A stretch of DNA of 58,961 nucleotides, taken from Stentor coeruleus (taxonomy: Eukaryota; Ciliophora; Heterotrichea; Heterotrichida; Stentoridae). This document shows positions 1 to 10,382 of the stretch, one piece after another; positions within the stretch are counted from its first letter, which is position 1, and each line of letters begins with the position of its first letter. The stretch lies in the NCBI GenBank assembly GCA_001970955.1, contig MPUH01000382.1, forward strand, positions 1 to 58,961, in the 5' to 3' direction. The position numbers were made by a program, and so were the translations under genes. The notes under the pieces are model-generated. The model was not told the DNA's origin. It did no database searches and saw only the letters and a program-made list of their open reading frames with translations.

Positions 1-1
1 A

Positions 2-136
2 TGCTATATGGTGGGAAAAGTTAACGAGCACATTATTAAAGATGATGAGAGGTGTATCATCCAGAATCAACTGAAAGAAAGAGGTTGTAGGACTTTTAAA
101 CCTGGATTAGACGAGGCTATAACTCCACAAACTTAA
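2..136 (+). CDS. C-terminal fragment of an unknown protein
   Basis: An open frame enters from the left edge and reaches TAA at 134-136, giving about 44 residues (including the stretch VNEHIIKDDERCIIQN and ending EAITPQT). I do not recognise the family. The same frame stays open for 26 more codons after the TAA and still reads like protein (for example LTIWLFSKKDFDLLVLANQM) before TAA at 215-217. The TAA could therefore be the true end or a C-to-T change in a CAA codon. No 15-base intron of the local type can remove it. The 5' part lies outside the window. Confidence 0.45.
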   Translation, partial: CYMVGKVNEHIIKDDERCIIQNQLKERGCRTFKPGLDEAITPQT

Positions 137-952
137 TTGCCTTCTACTTTAACTATATGGTTATTTTCTAAGAAAGATTTTGATTTATTAGTATTAGCAA
201 ATCAAATGTATGTCTAAGTATAAGAATATTAAATTGTTGTTTAAGTAAAAAAAATTGTTTTAGTGATTTTTTTTGTCCTGTTATTTTTTGATTTAAAATA
301 TTCACTTGGATTTTCAAATATTTTAACTATTCCTGTTGCTTTAATGCTTGAAATATTATGAACAAATAAAATTTACACATAATTTATAGTTATAAGATCT
401 ATAAGGGAATTGATATTTTTAATGAAAACTTAGAAATGATATAAACATTAAAAAAATTATATTTTTTTAACTTGTCTTATATATCTAATCAAATTTATAA
501 AATAATCACTTAATATAATCACGTGAGATATTTGCAAGCTAATTTGGAATTTTATATTAAAATAGGATACTATAAAAAATATAAGTTATCAATGTAAAAT
601 AAAAACTTAATCATTATTTATGGTATTGCAAAATCGTCACATAGCCTTAAATCAATTCCAGAATTTCAATAAGCCTCCGAGTGTCCAAGTATATATTCCA
701 TAAATTTTCAATAATAAACTTTATACAACCCAATAAAACTATTCATCTAAAACCTAATAATCTTTAAAAGCAAAAATAGTTTTTTTCAAAGCAAATCTTA
801 AAAAAAACCCAAAAAATTCTATCAATACATTCTACCTTCATAACAATTTGATAAATATCACAATATACTCAGAATTAAATACCTTATTTACTAAATTAAT
901 CCATATTAATCACCACAGAAATTACTTAGAAAATTAAAGCTCATATATATAA
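137..952. other. intergenic spacer, no gene seen
   Basis: AT-rich spacer. No homology-like reading frame, tRNA or repeat was recognised. Its right half is A/C-rich on this strand, as is usual just before genes here, and TATATATAA directly precedes the next start codon. Confidence 0.6.
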
Positions 953-2902
953 ATGTCTTTTCTTAATACTTCATCACCTTCTTTCCATATGTCCAAAAAG
1001 CGTTTAATACCAAAAACAATAAACAGTTTCTCATATCAAAATCTTGACAAGCTCCCGAAACTCATTAACTTCTCAACAAGTCCATCTCTTAACAATTCTA
1101 TGCTAATCAAAATTAAATCTCGTCACAAACACGAAGAACTTCAAGTTGACCCAGTTACAGCTGCAATAGTAGTAAAAAACTACCTTCTTCCCATGTTTGA
1201 AAAAACTAAAATCCATGAATCAAATCTTTCTCGTCAACATGTTTTAGGTCTGACAAATGCTGATATTAATCCAAGTCGTGATACAACAGCCGAAAGCACA
1301 ATTTATAAAGAACTAAAATTAAGCGAAAAACTACTTAAAGAACTTGAAAATACAAACAAAAAAATTATCGTAGCTGAAGAAAAACAAGCTGTTTCTGAAC
1401 AAGAAAAACATGAATTACAAGCTGAAATTGATTATCTAAAATCTTTAAATCAAAATATACTTATAAACTATGAAGCATGTAAATTGCAAATCCATCATTA
1501 CAATAAAAATTTTCACTCGAGCGAAATGAAATATTATTTTATACACAAACAATTCGAACATTATAAAAAACTTAATCAAGAAAGTGAAGAAAAAATCCAT
1601 GAAATTTCAGAAGAGCTTCATGCGGAACGTAACATAAATGATATCCGATTATAATTGTATATTCCCTTAACTCTGGAAAATAAACTAAAATCTGAACTTA
1701 TTGGCATGTCGCATCTTTTTAATCTTATTGTTATTGAAAATCAAATTATTAAAGATAAATTGGCTAATTTATACTCGAGTATGGATAATATTCTTGGCCA
1801 ACAAAGTGAAAATTCAATAAAGGATGAGATAATAGAAAAACTTATAAAATATGCTAAAAATCTACAAGAAATATATGAAAGTACTGAAAAAAAATACCTT
1901 GAAATCTCAATGATTGCTGATGATTTGAAATACCGAATGGAACAATTAGTTGAAGCAAAGAATCTTTTAGCGAACGATCAAGAAAAAGTTCTATCAAAAA
2001 ACAAAGAAAAAATCCTTAATATGAAAGAATTTAACAATAACCTAACTGAAGAAAGGGAAAAACTCAAAGCTAAGCTTGAGACAAATGAATACAACTATAA
2101 AATCCTCTCAGAAGAATTTGAAAAACTTCGACAACGAGTAAAACAAGTGAAATTCTGCCAAGCGGAAGTAGAAGAGGAAAAAGTATGTAAAAACTGTAAA
2201 AAAATTTATAAAGAAGAAGAAAATTATAACTGGTCATGTAAAATGCATTTATCACAATATTCAGGTATGTGGTGGTGTTGTGGGAAAAAAGATAAAAATG
2301 CTCTTGGGTGTAAAGTATATAAACATGAATCTAAAGAAGAATATGATAATATTATAAAAGATGATGTTTTTGTGACTATAGATAAAAATGTGTTATGTAC
2401 AGTATTTAATATATAGAGTTGTAAACATAATGGACATAATTTTACTGAGTGTCCAAAAGACCCGAATGCCCGGACAACAAATGATATAAACGAAGAAATC
2501 GAGCGATTAGCGGTTTTAAACCAACAAATCTCTTTAAAAACCAGTAAACTTTCTGAATGTAGTCCAGTTAAACAAAACACAATCCAATTGCGTAATTCTA
2601 AAATACGTCAATATATGGAGCAACAATACAATTCTGAAGCAGAAGATGATGAAGAACAATTTCTCGAAACCCAAAACGACAACTTTTTCCCAGATCTCAT
2701 GGCTTTAAAAAATAACACAATTTTTAACACTGATTGCGTAATTCCTATATAGACCAAATACAAAATCTTCTCTGAAATAGGTGAATCTCCTTTTATGGTT
2801 AGAAAACTCAAGTCACAAAATAAAACTAAAAAACCAGGTAAAACACAATTTACTAAAGACCGTATTAGCACATTAGTAAAAACTATTACCCTTGTAGATT
2901 AA
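953..2902 (+). CDS. coiled-coil protein with CHORD-like and CCHC zinc modules; in-frame TAA
   Basis: Read through the TAA at 1652-1654, this is one protein of about 639 residues: a long coiled coil, then a Cys/His module (C-x2-C, then C-x2-H, then a WWCC and GC...H series) resembling CHORD-type zinc domains, then a CCHC knuckle (C-x2-C-x4-H-x4-C) followed by CPKDPN. Two 15-base introns, 2402-2416 and 2738-2752, are needed. The first splits the knuckle between its Cys residues, so splicing restores it. The TAA lies in the coiled coil in phase, between NDIRL and LYIPLTLE, and no GT...AG pair spans it. It may be a sequencing or allelic CAA-to-TAA change or a real nonsense codon. Function unknown; a structural or basal-body role is only a guess. 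It converges on the PP2A gene, 36 bases apart. Confidence 0.7.
2402..2416 (+). other. 15-nt intron GTATTTAATATATAG
   Basis: Phase 0. Removing it eliminates a TAG and joins CT to SC of a CCHC knuckle. Confidence 0.9.
2738..2752 (+). other. 15-nt intron GTAATTCCTATATAG
   Basis: Phase 0. It carries the in-frame TAG that would otherwise end the protein. Confidence 0.88.
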
Positions 2903-2938
2903 TCCTAAGTATATCCATAACTTAATAAATATGTAAAC

Positions 2939-4675
2939 CTATCTTAAAGCTGCAAGGGCATAAAATCTAACATCTTTATCAGTATCTTTGGATAATTCTT
3001 GTAAAACACTATATAAATCCTACTTTTTCAAAGATGAAATATCAGATTTTGCACCTATTTCTTTCATAACTTTACATAATACCAAGCGGACATTTGCCAC
3101 ATTGTCTTTAGCAGCATAATAAACCATAGTCGTCAATTGATCAACTGTAAGATTTAATTTAGATAAAGCATGAAGTACTGTGATTCTGAATATAGAATTT
3201 CTTTGATGATATATATCTTGAAGTTTTGGTAAAAGTTCTGCAGTAACCCAATCATCACCTAATGAACTAACAACTTCAGTTAAAGTTTGAATCCCTGAAT
3301 TTCTAACTTCACATATAGGATCAATAAGGAAATTAAAATAAATATCTTGTAAAGATCTTGTGAAAATCTCATCACCAAGTTGTTTGCATATATCAACACA
3401 TGATCTTATAACAGCTTCTCTTAATCTCCATTGTGGAGAGTCTTTAGATAATCCCATAAGAATGTTGCATAAACCAGAACTCATCATATCATTACCAACA
3501 GTTAAAGCTAATTTCCCAAGTCCTTGAATCATATTAAGTTTTACTTCATAATTATCATCGTTGATTAATGATAAAACTATAGGCATAAGTCTGGTACTAG
3601 CGAAATCTTTACCTAAAGATCCACCTAAATCAGCTAAAGTAGCAGCACAGTTTTTTTTAACTTTAGGTGGTAATGAGTTATCATTAACAACAGCTTCTAT
3701 AGTAGGGAATACTAATGTTTGTACCCTATCTCTAGATATAAAATGTAAAGTCGACCTTAAAGAATCTAAAGCGGTTGTTTTAACATCAGCTTCATTATCC
3801 CTTAATAATTGGACAAAAGTTTGAATAAGTGAACTTTCTGTTATATCTTTGCCTAAAGCTTCAGCAACAGCAGGAAATTTCTGAGCAAAATGATATCGAA
3901 CTTTCCAAGATTTATCATCTCCAATAACTAAAATCAAAGGAAGGGTATGAAGTTTGTTTTCTTCTTTACTTAATAATTTGGCTACTTCTATAAGACTGTC
4001 TATACACAAAGTTCGTACTTGATCTTGTTCATCTTGAGCTAGATTTCTTAAATCAGGGATGATATCTGAGACTAAAAAGGTTTTCTCAAGAACTCTTGCA
4101 AATTTACGCATTTCAATAACAGCTGCTCTACGGACCATTGGGGTATCTTCATGGCTTAATTCTAAGAATTTGTTTCGAAGTTTTTCTTTCATAGCACCAG
4201 CCCGCGGATATGCTGATGCAAATAGACCACAAGCTGAAACACGAGATGAAAAGTTCTCAGCTGCTGATAATTTCATGACTATTGGAATAAATGTATTGAT
4301 CATATCACTATCTGATAAAGTTTTTGAGATATCGTTTAAAGTCTTCATTGATTGGTCACGGACCACAGTTTCGTCTAAACCCGCTAAGGTTTCTAATAAA
4401 CTTAATAACCCATTTGGAGATGATTGAACAAAAGGGTAGATGTCTCCTAAGGATTCTGCTAAAGCAAAAAGAACTTCTTCTTCTTCATGGATAAGGCCTA
4501 AGTGGATTTTACTTGAAAGGTAAGGCATAAGCTGTTGTTTGACAGCATCTGGGCCAATTACGGTTGCTATTGTTTTAAGCCGATGGATGCTGTTTACTTT
4601 TATGTAAGTTTCGTCATTGTTCATTTCTTCTTTTAACAGGTCAAGAGCACTTAAGTCTGTTTAGTTTTTACCCAT
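2939..4675 (-). CDS. PPP2R1A: PP2A 65-kDa scaffold (A) subunit
   Basis: About 568 residues of HEAT repeats, close to the usual 580-590 for this family. The scaffold joins the PP2A catalytic subunit to B-type regulatory subunits in cytosol and nucleus. Recognisable stretches include RTLCIDSLIEVAK, KSWKVRYHFAQKFPAVAEALG and EVKLNMIQGLGKLA. Two introns are inferred. The first (4657-4671) follows the first base of codon 2 and gives a start MDLSALDLLKEEM. The second (3009-3023) removes a TAG and restores the last helix, NVLQELSKDTDKDVRFYALAALR, which matches the family's VLEKL...DVKYFAQEAL ending. The stop is TAG at about 2939. The identification is firm; the exact last codon is slightly less so. 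Confidence 0.95.
3009..3023 (-). other. 15-nt intron GTAGGATTTATATAG
   Basis: On the minus strand. It removes a TAG and restores the C-terminal HEAT helix of the PP2A scaffold. Confidence 0.93.
4657..4671 (-). other. 15-nt intron GTAAAAACTAAACAG
   Basis: Lies after ATGG. It links the ATG to an N-terminus that aligns with PP2A A subunits. One of three introns here ending CAG rather than TAG. Confidence 0.85.
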
Positions 4676-4969
4676 GATGAAAAATTATATATGGAAAAGA
4701 TTTGAAAAAAAAAGTTCCTAGGGAAGATGGAGATGAGGGGAGAAGTAAAGGTTTTTGGGTTGTGGATTTTATGTAGATGGGTAAAGATAAGAGATTTAGA
4801 AAAATTGATGGATTGTAAAGGGAAAAGGTGGAGTTTGGCTGATAGGGTGATTTAGAGATATTTAATGGGATTTTGGTAGATTTTAGGATGGCTTTTGTGT
4901 GGTTTTGAATATAATTTTTTTCGGTTTGGTTATGATTTATAGAATAGTGAATTAGATGTTACTTGAATA

Positions 4970-5282
4970 CTGATAATGCATTAAAAATTTGAGAAAAGAG
5001 GAATGAGTGGAAAAATTAGAGATTAATATAAGGAGAATCTGATGGATATGATGAGTGCGTGAAATAAAATAGCTGCTTTAGTTTTGGATTTTGTTAATTT
5101 TCCTGCTCTTGAAAAAGTGTANGCTGATAATGCATTAAAAATTTGAGAAAAGAGGAATGAGGAATGAGTGGAAAAATTAGAGATTAATATAAGGAGAATC
5201 TGATGGATATGATGAGTACGTGAAATAAAATAGCTGCTTTAGTTTTGGATTTTGTTAATTTTCCTGCTCTTGAAAAAGTGTA
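4970..5282. repeat. direct duplicate around n at 5122
   Basis: About 150 bases before the n (from TGATAATGCATT) recur directly after it. The second copy has a small insertion (an extra GAATGAG unit) and a GTGCG/GTACG difference. Best read as two overlapping contig ends not merged. Confidence 0.9.
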
Positions 5283-5325
5283 GTTAAAGAAAATTATGGG
5301 ATATTTGAAAATAAAAGGCTTATAC

Positions 5326-5681
5326 CAGAAGCTAATTAAGAGAAAAAAGGAAGAGTAAGAAGAAAAAGGAGAAAAAGGAAAGGAAAGAGAGAAAGGAGAA
5401 AGAGGTATAGGTAGATTTAATTTCTATATAGATTTAAATATTCTCTTAAACCAAAATATAGTAAAAAATTTTATCTTTTTTAAGTTATATTAGCATAANC
5501 AGAAGCTAATTAAGAGAAAAAAGGAAGAGTAAGAAGAAAAAGGAGAAAAAGGAGAAGAAGGAAAGGAAAGAGAGAAAGAAGAAAGAGGTATAGGTAGATT
5601 TAATTTCTATATAAATTTAAATATTCTCTTAAACCAAAATTTAGTAAAAAAATTTATCTTTTTTAAGTTATATTAGCATAA
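5326..5681. repeat. direct duplicate around n at 5499
   Basis: A segment starting CAGAAGCTAATTAAGAG occurs on both sides of the n, about 173 and 180 bases, purine-rich at its start. The copies differ by a GGAGAA length change and a few bases. Confidence 0.9.
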
Positions 5682-5857
5682 TTATTACCTTGCTTAATTA
5701 TATTTTTATTTTTTCAATATACAAACTTGTATATCAAGCATCCAATTTCAGTTAACATCACTTATAAATCCTACATTTCCAATAATTTTTCTCTCAATTA
5801 TCAAACATACCTAAACTTCACTAAAAATTAAACTTTACATCTTAATATAAATTACCA

Positions 5858-7399
5858 ATGACATCCGAGTTTGAACACCCGAAAATATCTTTTCTAAGTA
5901 TCTTAGATAGTGAAGAAAACAAGCTTTGGACTGACAAATACGAAGTATGCAAATTTTCTAATCTGGTCACTGATCCTCAATTAAACCGCGAAGCAGCTCA
6001 ATGGCTAAAATCATGGCGATCCACAGTTTTTGGCCAAAAAGAAAAATTCAACATATACTTCGACAAAAAAGCCCCATTAGAATTAGGAAAAGGATTACTT
6101 TTAATAACAGGCCCACCTGGATGTGGTAAAACAACCTTAGCGCGGGTAACAGCATTATTAAATGGTTACGACTATAAAGAAATCAACTGTGCTCTAATCG
6201 AATCAGGAAAAGATTTACTTGAAATGTTTAAAAGTAGTCTTAATATAAAAACCGTGTCAAGTAAACCTCAAATCCTAATAATCGATCAAATCGAAACTTT
6301 AGATAAACCAACAATAAGAGGTATAGCTGGGTTTATATCAAATAAAAATCTTAAAAGACCAACAATTGCTATAACAAACGACCTTTATGTTCATAGTTTA
6401 TTACCTTTAAGAAGTATATCACATATTTTATATTGTAAAGTTCTTACTGCAGATTGTTTACATACAAGGATTAAAGAAATATGTGAAAATGAGAGGATTT
6501 TTATACCTGATACACATATGCAGATGTTAATAAAAGAATGCAATTATGATATAAGATCATGTTTAAATTTTCTTCAATTACTTGGAACATCAAGAATAGG
6601 TAATCAACTTAATATAACTGATATAAATTTAGCAAATGTTAAAAAAGTCAGTTATTCAATATATGATATTTGGAGGATGATATTTACTGAAACTAACTGT
6701 AAGAAAATTAAAAAACATGTTTTGAATTATGGGGATATGGATTTAGTTAATATAGGGATATTTGAAAACTATCCTAATGCAAAATATACTGATTACAAAT
6801 TAGAAAAAACAACAGAATTATTAGATTCGTTATGTTTTAATGATACTATAAGTAGGAGAATTCATGAATATCAAGAATATGAACTTTATCCTTATCAAAG
6901 TGTATGAAATATATAGTATCCAAGTCAAATCGCTAATAAATATTGCTCAGGACAAAAAGGTATGGAATTGCATTTTCCTTTTAATTCAAAACAATTAGAT
7001 AAGTTTATTATTGAAACACAAGATGCGTTGGCTATGCTTAGATCTCATGATTTGAATCATAAGAATAAAGCAATTTTAATGGAAGATATATATTCTTATA
7101 TTGGGGAAATTTTAAAAACAAAAAATATAAATTTTGCTAAAGATGTTCTTTTAGAATTAGGCTTTGAGATAAATAAAACAGAAATTATCCCTGAGATAAA
7201 AAGGATTATTAGGATGCCTAAGGATTTTAATGTATCTTTTGAGTGGAGAGAGGAAAAAAAACAACCTCAGGAAAAGGGTTTACAAAGACTTGCTAGTCAA
7301 AAAAGGAAGAGGGATTGTACACATGGATGCATATTTGTTTATCATGAAGGACTTACAAATGCTGTTAAAAGAAAGGTTAAACTTGGAGATCTTATGTAA
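5858..7399 (+). CDS. CHTF18: Ctf18-type RFC subunit (alternative clamp loader)
   Basis: AAA+ protein of 508 residues, short for Ctf18 (yeast about 740, human about 975). Ctf18 replaces RFC1 in a clamp loader that acts on PCNA for cohesion and fork signalling. Evidence: an N-terminal LWTDKYEVCKFSNLV...NREAAQWLKSW block, Walker A GPPGCGKTT, and a C-terminal tail GLTNAVKRKVKLGDLM that matches the family's conserved NAVRR...IRDLL ending. The Walker B position reads IIDQIE where DEID is usual, so its acidic pair is altered. One phase-0 intron (6902-6916) removes TGA and TAG and joins YPYQS to YPSQIANKY. The stop is TAA. It converges on the Rpf2 gene 176 bases away. Confidence 0.9.
6902..6916 (+). 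other. 15-nt intron GTATGAAATATATAG
   Basis: Phase 0. It removes two in-frame stops and joins the AAA+ part to the conserved C-terminus. Confidence 0.93.
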
Positions 7400-7575
7400 G
7401 AAAAGGGAAGTATAAGGTAGTATTGTAGATTTAAGTAATAGAATGATGAAGATACTGAAGATTTTAGTTTTGTTAAGGGTTTTTATGATTTTTTTTTTGT
7501 GTAAAAATGGTTTTGTGGATGAATTAGAAGGAAACTATTGAATAATTTTTTTTCAACAACAGAAATCAAGTTTAT

Positions 7576-8373
7576 TTAAGACTCAGGCTTATTTTTTGGC
7601 TTGCGTTTCTTCAATGCTATTGTGCTAATTTCCTGCTGCTGGACATGGACTTGTCCACGTTTTTCTTTCAAAGCATTCGTCTTAATATTCTTCTTCTTCT
7701 TCATCAACTTCGGATCTTTGCAAGCTTCCTTAAACTTTTCTGGGTCAGCAATTCTACTCCTTCTTAAAGTTAAAGTAAACTTGCAAAAGATCTCTTTAAC
7801 CTCAGGCAACTGATAACACCTAAAGTGAATCTTCTGGTCTTGTGTAACTGTAAAGGTAATAAGCTTATCTATACCCCTTGTGTCAACTTTAGTAAGAGAA
7901 CGTCCACCAAAGAAGTCTAAGAAAATATTTTTGACCCTGGCTAATGTGTAGTCAGTCTCAAACCCCTCTCCTTGGAACATCAAAAGTGGGTGTTGCCCAG
8001 GATGAAAAACTGACTTTGAAGGCAATTCTTCATAGTTTGTTAGATGGAATTCAACTAAATCTAAGGTCTGTTCATCAAACAAACGACCAAATATCAGATT
8101 GCTAGGTCTTTTTTTAGAGTTACTGCCTATAACATAAAGACTTGCACCTTTGGGTGCTAAAAACAACTCAACAACTTCAGAGTTTTCAAAAGGAAACAAG
8201 TTCTCATGCCTTTTACTCAACAAAAGTGAATCTGGCAACCTAAACTTATGCAACATGATAAGCGCAGCGGTAATTTCAGGAGACGCTTTAGTCCCTTTCA
8301 TAATCACCGACATCTTAGGTAAAGTTTCAATCAGTTCGCCTTCTTCTTTCTTTTTCTCTATGGACTTTACCAT
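7576..8373 (-). CDS. RPF2: Rpf2-like Brix-domain ribosome biogenesis factor
   Basis: 265 residues, a little shorter than yeast or human Rpf2 (about 300-345). Rpf2 with Rrs1 brings 5S rRNA, uL18 and uL5 into pre-60S particles in the nucleolus. The Brix signature is visible: SNSKKRPSNLIFGRLFDEQTLDLVEF, then HPLLMFQGEGFE, VKNIFLDFFGGRSL and LTLRRSRIADPEKFKEA, followed by a Lys-rich tail and GQVHVQQQEIS. No intron is needed. The POC1 stop codon lies only 8 bases upstream of this ATG on the same strand, so there is almost no room for a separate promoter. Confidence 0.92.
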   Translation of the reverse strand: MVKSIEKKKEEGELIETLPKMSVIMKGTKASPEITAALIMLHKFRLPDSLLLSKRHENLFPFENSEVVELFLAPKGASLYVIGSNSKKRPSNLIFGRLFDEQTLDLVEFHLTNYEELPSKSVFHPGQHPLLMFQGEGFETDYTLARVKNIFLDFFGGRSLTKVDTRGIDKLITFTVTQDQKIHFRCYQLPEVKEIFCKFTLTLRRSRIADPEKFKEACKDPKLMKKKKNIKTNALKEKRGQVHVQQQEISTIALKKRKPKNKPES

Positions 8374-8381
8374 TTCTATGA

Positions 8382-9839
8382 TTACTTATTAAGAGATTTT
8401 TTTGCTAAGACGTCCGAAAGCATCATCATATGGTCTTCAAATTNGACGTCCGAAAGCATCATCATATGGTCTTCAAATTTCGACACCCTTTGTTCTAAAA
8501 TCATAAGTGTTTTCGTGACTATATCTAATTGCCCTACAATTTTATCAATAGTTGTGGATACTTCAGCTGGGATTTCTTCTGCTTTAGGTTTAAAGGATTT
8601 TTCTTTTGGTGATTTTTCGATGTTTTCTTTGAAGTCTTCTTTTAATGAATTGGTTTTTTTATTTGACATTGCTGGTTCTTGGACTTCTTTTACAATTTCT
8701 TTGACGGGGGTTTTACGGTAATTGTTTTCTGATGAAGTTTTGTTAGCGGAAAATGGCCTTTTACTTTCAGGTTCTGGTCTGGTTTGAAACTTTTCAGTTT
8801 TGGACACTGGCTTTTTTGGTATTTCGATATTGTTCTCGTTTTCCTCTTGGCCCATGTTACTTTTCCAGATCATAACCCTTGAATCAACACCTCCTGAAAT
8901 AAAATAATCCCCGCTTTCAGAAAACTTTACTGAAGTTGCTGACCTTTCATGACCATACAATGTATATAATATATGCCCTTGCCTAAGATCCCAGATTTTT
9001 AACGTTGCATCATTTGAAGCTGATAACAAATACATCCCAGTTGGATGAAAACTAATACAATTAACACTATCTGCATGAGCATCATAATGTTGTAATAATC
9101 TCTGAGATCTTACATCCCAAATTTTAATTTTCTGATCACTACTCCCACTAGCAATACAAGTTCCATCAGGATGAAACCTAACACAATTAACACCACTAGT
9201 ATGATCATTAAAAGAAGAAATACAATCTTTTTGAGCCAAGTCCCAAATTTTGACAACTTTATCATCACTACCTGATGCTGCCATTCTTCCATCAGGACTA
9301 AACCTTGCTGACTTAATCCAGTTTGTATGGCCCAGCATAGAATATTGAAATTTCCTATCAGCAACAGTCCAAATTTTTAATGTCTTATCATCAGAACTAG
9401 TTAAAAGTAAAGACCCATCTGAAGAGAAACTAACACTACGAACTGGACCAGAGTGTGCTTTGAGGACTACATTTTTCCCATCAGCACAATTTTTCCATAG
9501 ACGGACAGTATGGTCTTTAGAAATTATAGTATTTTTTTTATAGAGAATTTATGATTTTTTATGATCTTTTGAAGCTGTTGCTATTAGTTCACCTGAAGGA
9601 TTGTAGCACCCTTCAGTTATTCCACTTTTGTGACCTGAAAAATTATAAGGCCTCATTTCGGGCTTAAAATGCCATACGTGGACTGTTGAATCTTCTGAGA
9701 CTGAGAGTGCCTGTTTGTGATCTGGGTGGAAGTCCACTGCGGTTATAAAGGAACGATGGCCTTGAAAGGTTCTTTGCAGCTGAGGGTCGGTTATACTTGA
9801 TTTTAGTCTACCCGCTTCGAACTAAATAGGTTTTACCAT
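8382..9839 (-). CDS. POC1: POC1 centriolar/basal-body WD40 protein, interrupted by a 51-bp insertion
   Basis: When the artefacts below are discounted this is about 451 residues: seven WD40 repeats (about 15-300), a Lys/Ser/Pro linker, and the POC1-specific C-terminal helix TTIDKIVGQLDIVTKTLMILEQR. POC1 stabilises basal bodies, here under the cilia. The start is MFEAGRLKSS; a 15-base intron (9822-9836) follows the ATG directly. Two anomalies: a 51-bp TA-bounded insertion (9511-9561) places TAA between SKDH and TVRLW in repeat 2; and a contig join at n 8444 duplicates FEDHMMMLSDV in frame. Removing both gives a continuous frame of 452 codons. Without removal the gene reads as broken. Confidence 0.93.
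8409..8479. repeat. 35-bp direct duplicate around n at 8444
   Basis: 8409-8443 and 8445-8479 are identical. With the n this adds 36 bases, so the POC1 frame survives but 12 codons are counted twice. Confidence 0.95.
9511..9561 (-). mobile_element. 51-bp TA-bounded insertion in POC1, IES-like
   Basis: Very AT-rich. Excision from TA to TA (TA at 9509-9510 and 9560-9561) exactly restores SKDHTVRLW of the second WD repeat, with one TA kept. On the coding strand the boundaries read AAAGATCA-TA and AAAGACCA-TA, a short imperfect direct repeat. There is no GT...AG pair, it is too long to be a local intron, and it contains an in-frame TAA. This is the expected behaviour of a retained ciliate internal eliminated sequence; a small duplication plus AT-rich filler is the alternative. 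Confidence 0.65.
9822..9836 (-). other. 15-nt intron GTAAAACCTATTTAG
   Basis: Directly follows the POC1 ATG; its TAG would otherwise end the frame. Confidence 0.9.
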
Positions 9840-10382
9840 TTAAATGTTTATTGCTTAGTTTTAATGGGCAGATAAAAAGTTTATAGGAGGATGATTGATG
9901 GGATTGAAATTTTACGATGGTTTTTATGAGGATAGTAGTCATTTTGTAGCTTTTAATTTTAAGGTTTTTTTAAGAGTTTGAGGTAATTTTTATAGGATTA
10001 GTTTTTGTGAAGAGGTTTAAGGGTTATTTTGATTTTGATAGAGTTTTTGCTGATGATTTATGATTAAGATGATGATAATGGTTTTAAGATAGTTTTTTAT
10101 TTTACTGGTAGTTTATATTTTGAATGAAAATGATTAGATAAGCTATGATGAAGTGAATAGTTTCTTAAAAAATAGTTAGAATTTTGGTATATAAAATATA
10201 CAAGTCATAATTTTCATTGAAAACCCTAAGATTTTCTATATTATAATATGACTTTTCATACAAATTACAATAAAACTTGTATTGTACCTCAAATCTATAA
10301 AAAAATATAATTTATTACAAAAAATCACTGAAATCCATTAGCGAACATATAATTTTACTATAATAATTAAATATCCCTTTCT
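9840..10382. other. divergent intergenic spacer
   Basis: 5' flank of two divergent genes. G/T-rich next to POC1 and A/C-rich next to the right-hand gene. No gene, RNA or repeat seen. Confidence 0.6.

Larger units (their letters stand above)
4676..5857. other. intergenic spacer with two duplicated contig joins
   Basis: Divergent spacer between the PP2A scaffold and Ctf18 genes. The left part is G-rich and C-poor (4741-4800 has 19 G and no C by hand count). It then holds two n-centred duplications, and the last 150 bases turn A/C/T-rich before the Ctf18 start. No gene or RNA was recognised. About half of its length is duplicated sequence, so the true spacer is probably near 850 bases. Confidence 0.7.

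Noticed and set aside
1652..3020. Ciliate code with TAA/TAG read as Gln, suggested by frames continuing past stops
   Set aside because: Nearly all such stops lie inside 15-base introns whose removal improves homology (PP2A, VPS26, MOK), and long genes such as Hsp90 and kinesin have no internal TAA or TAG.
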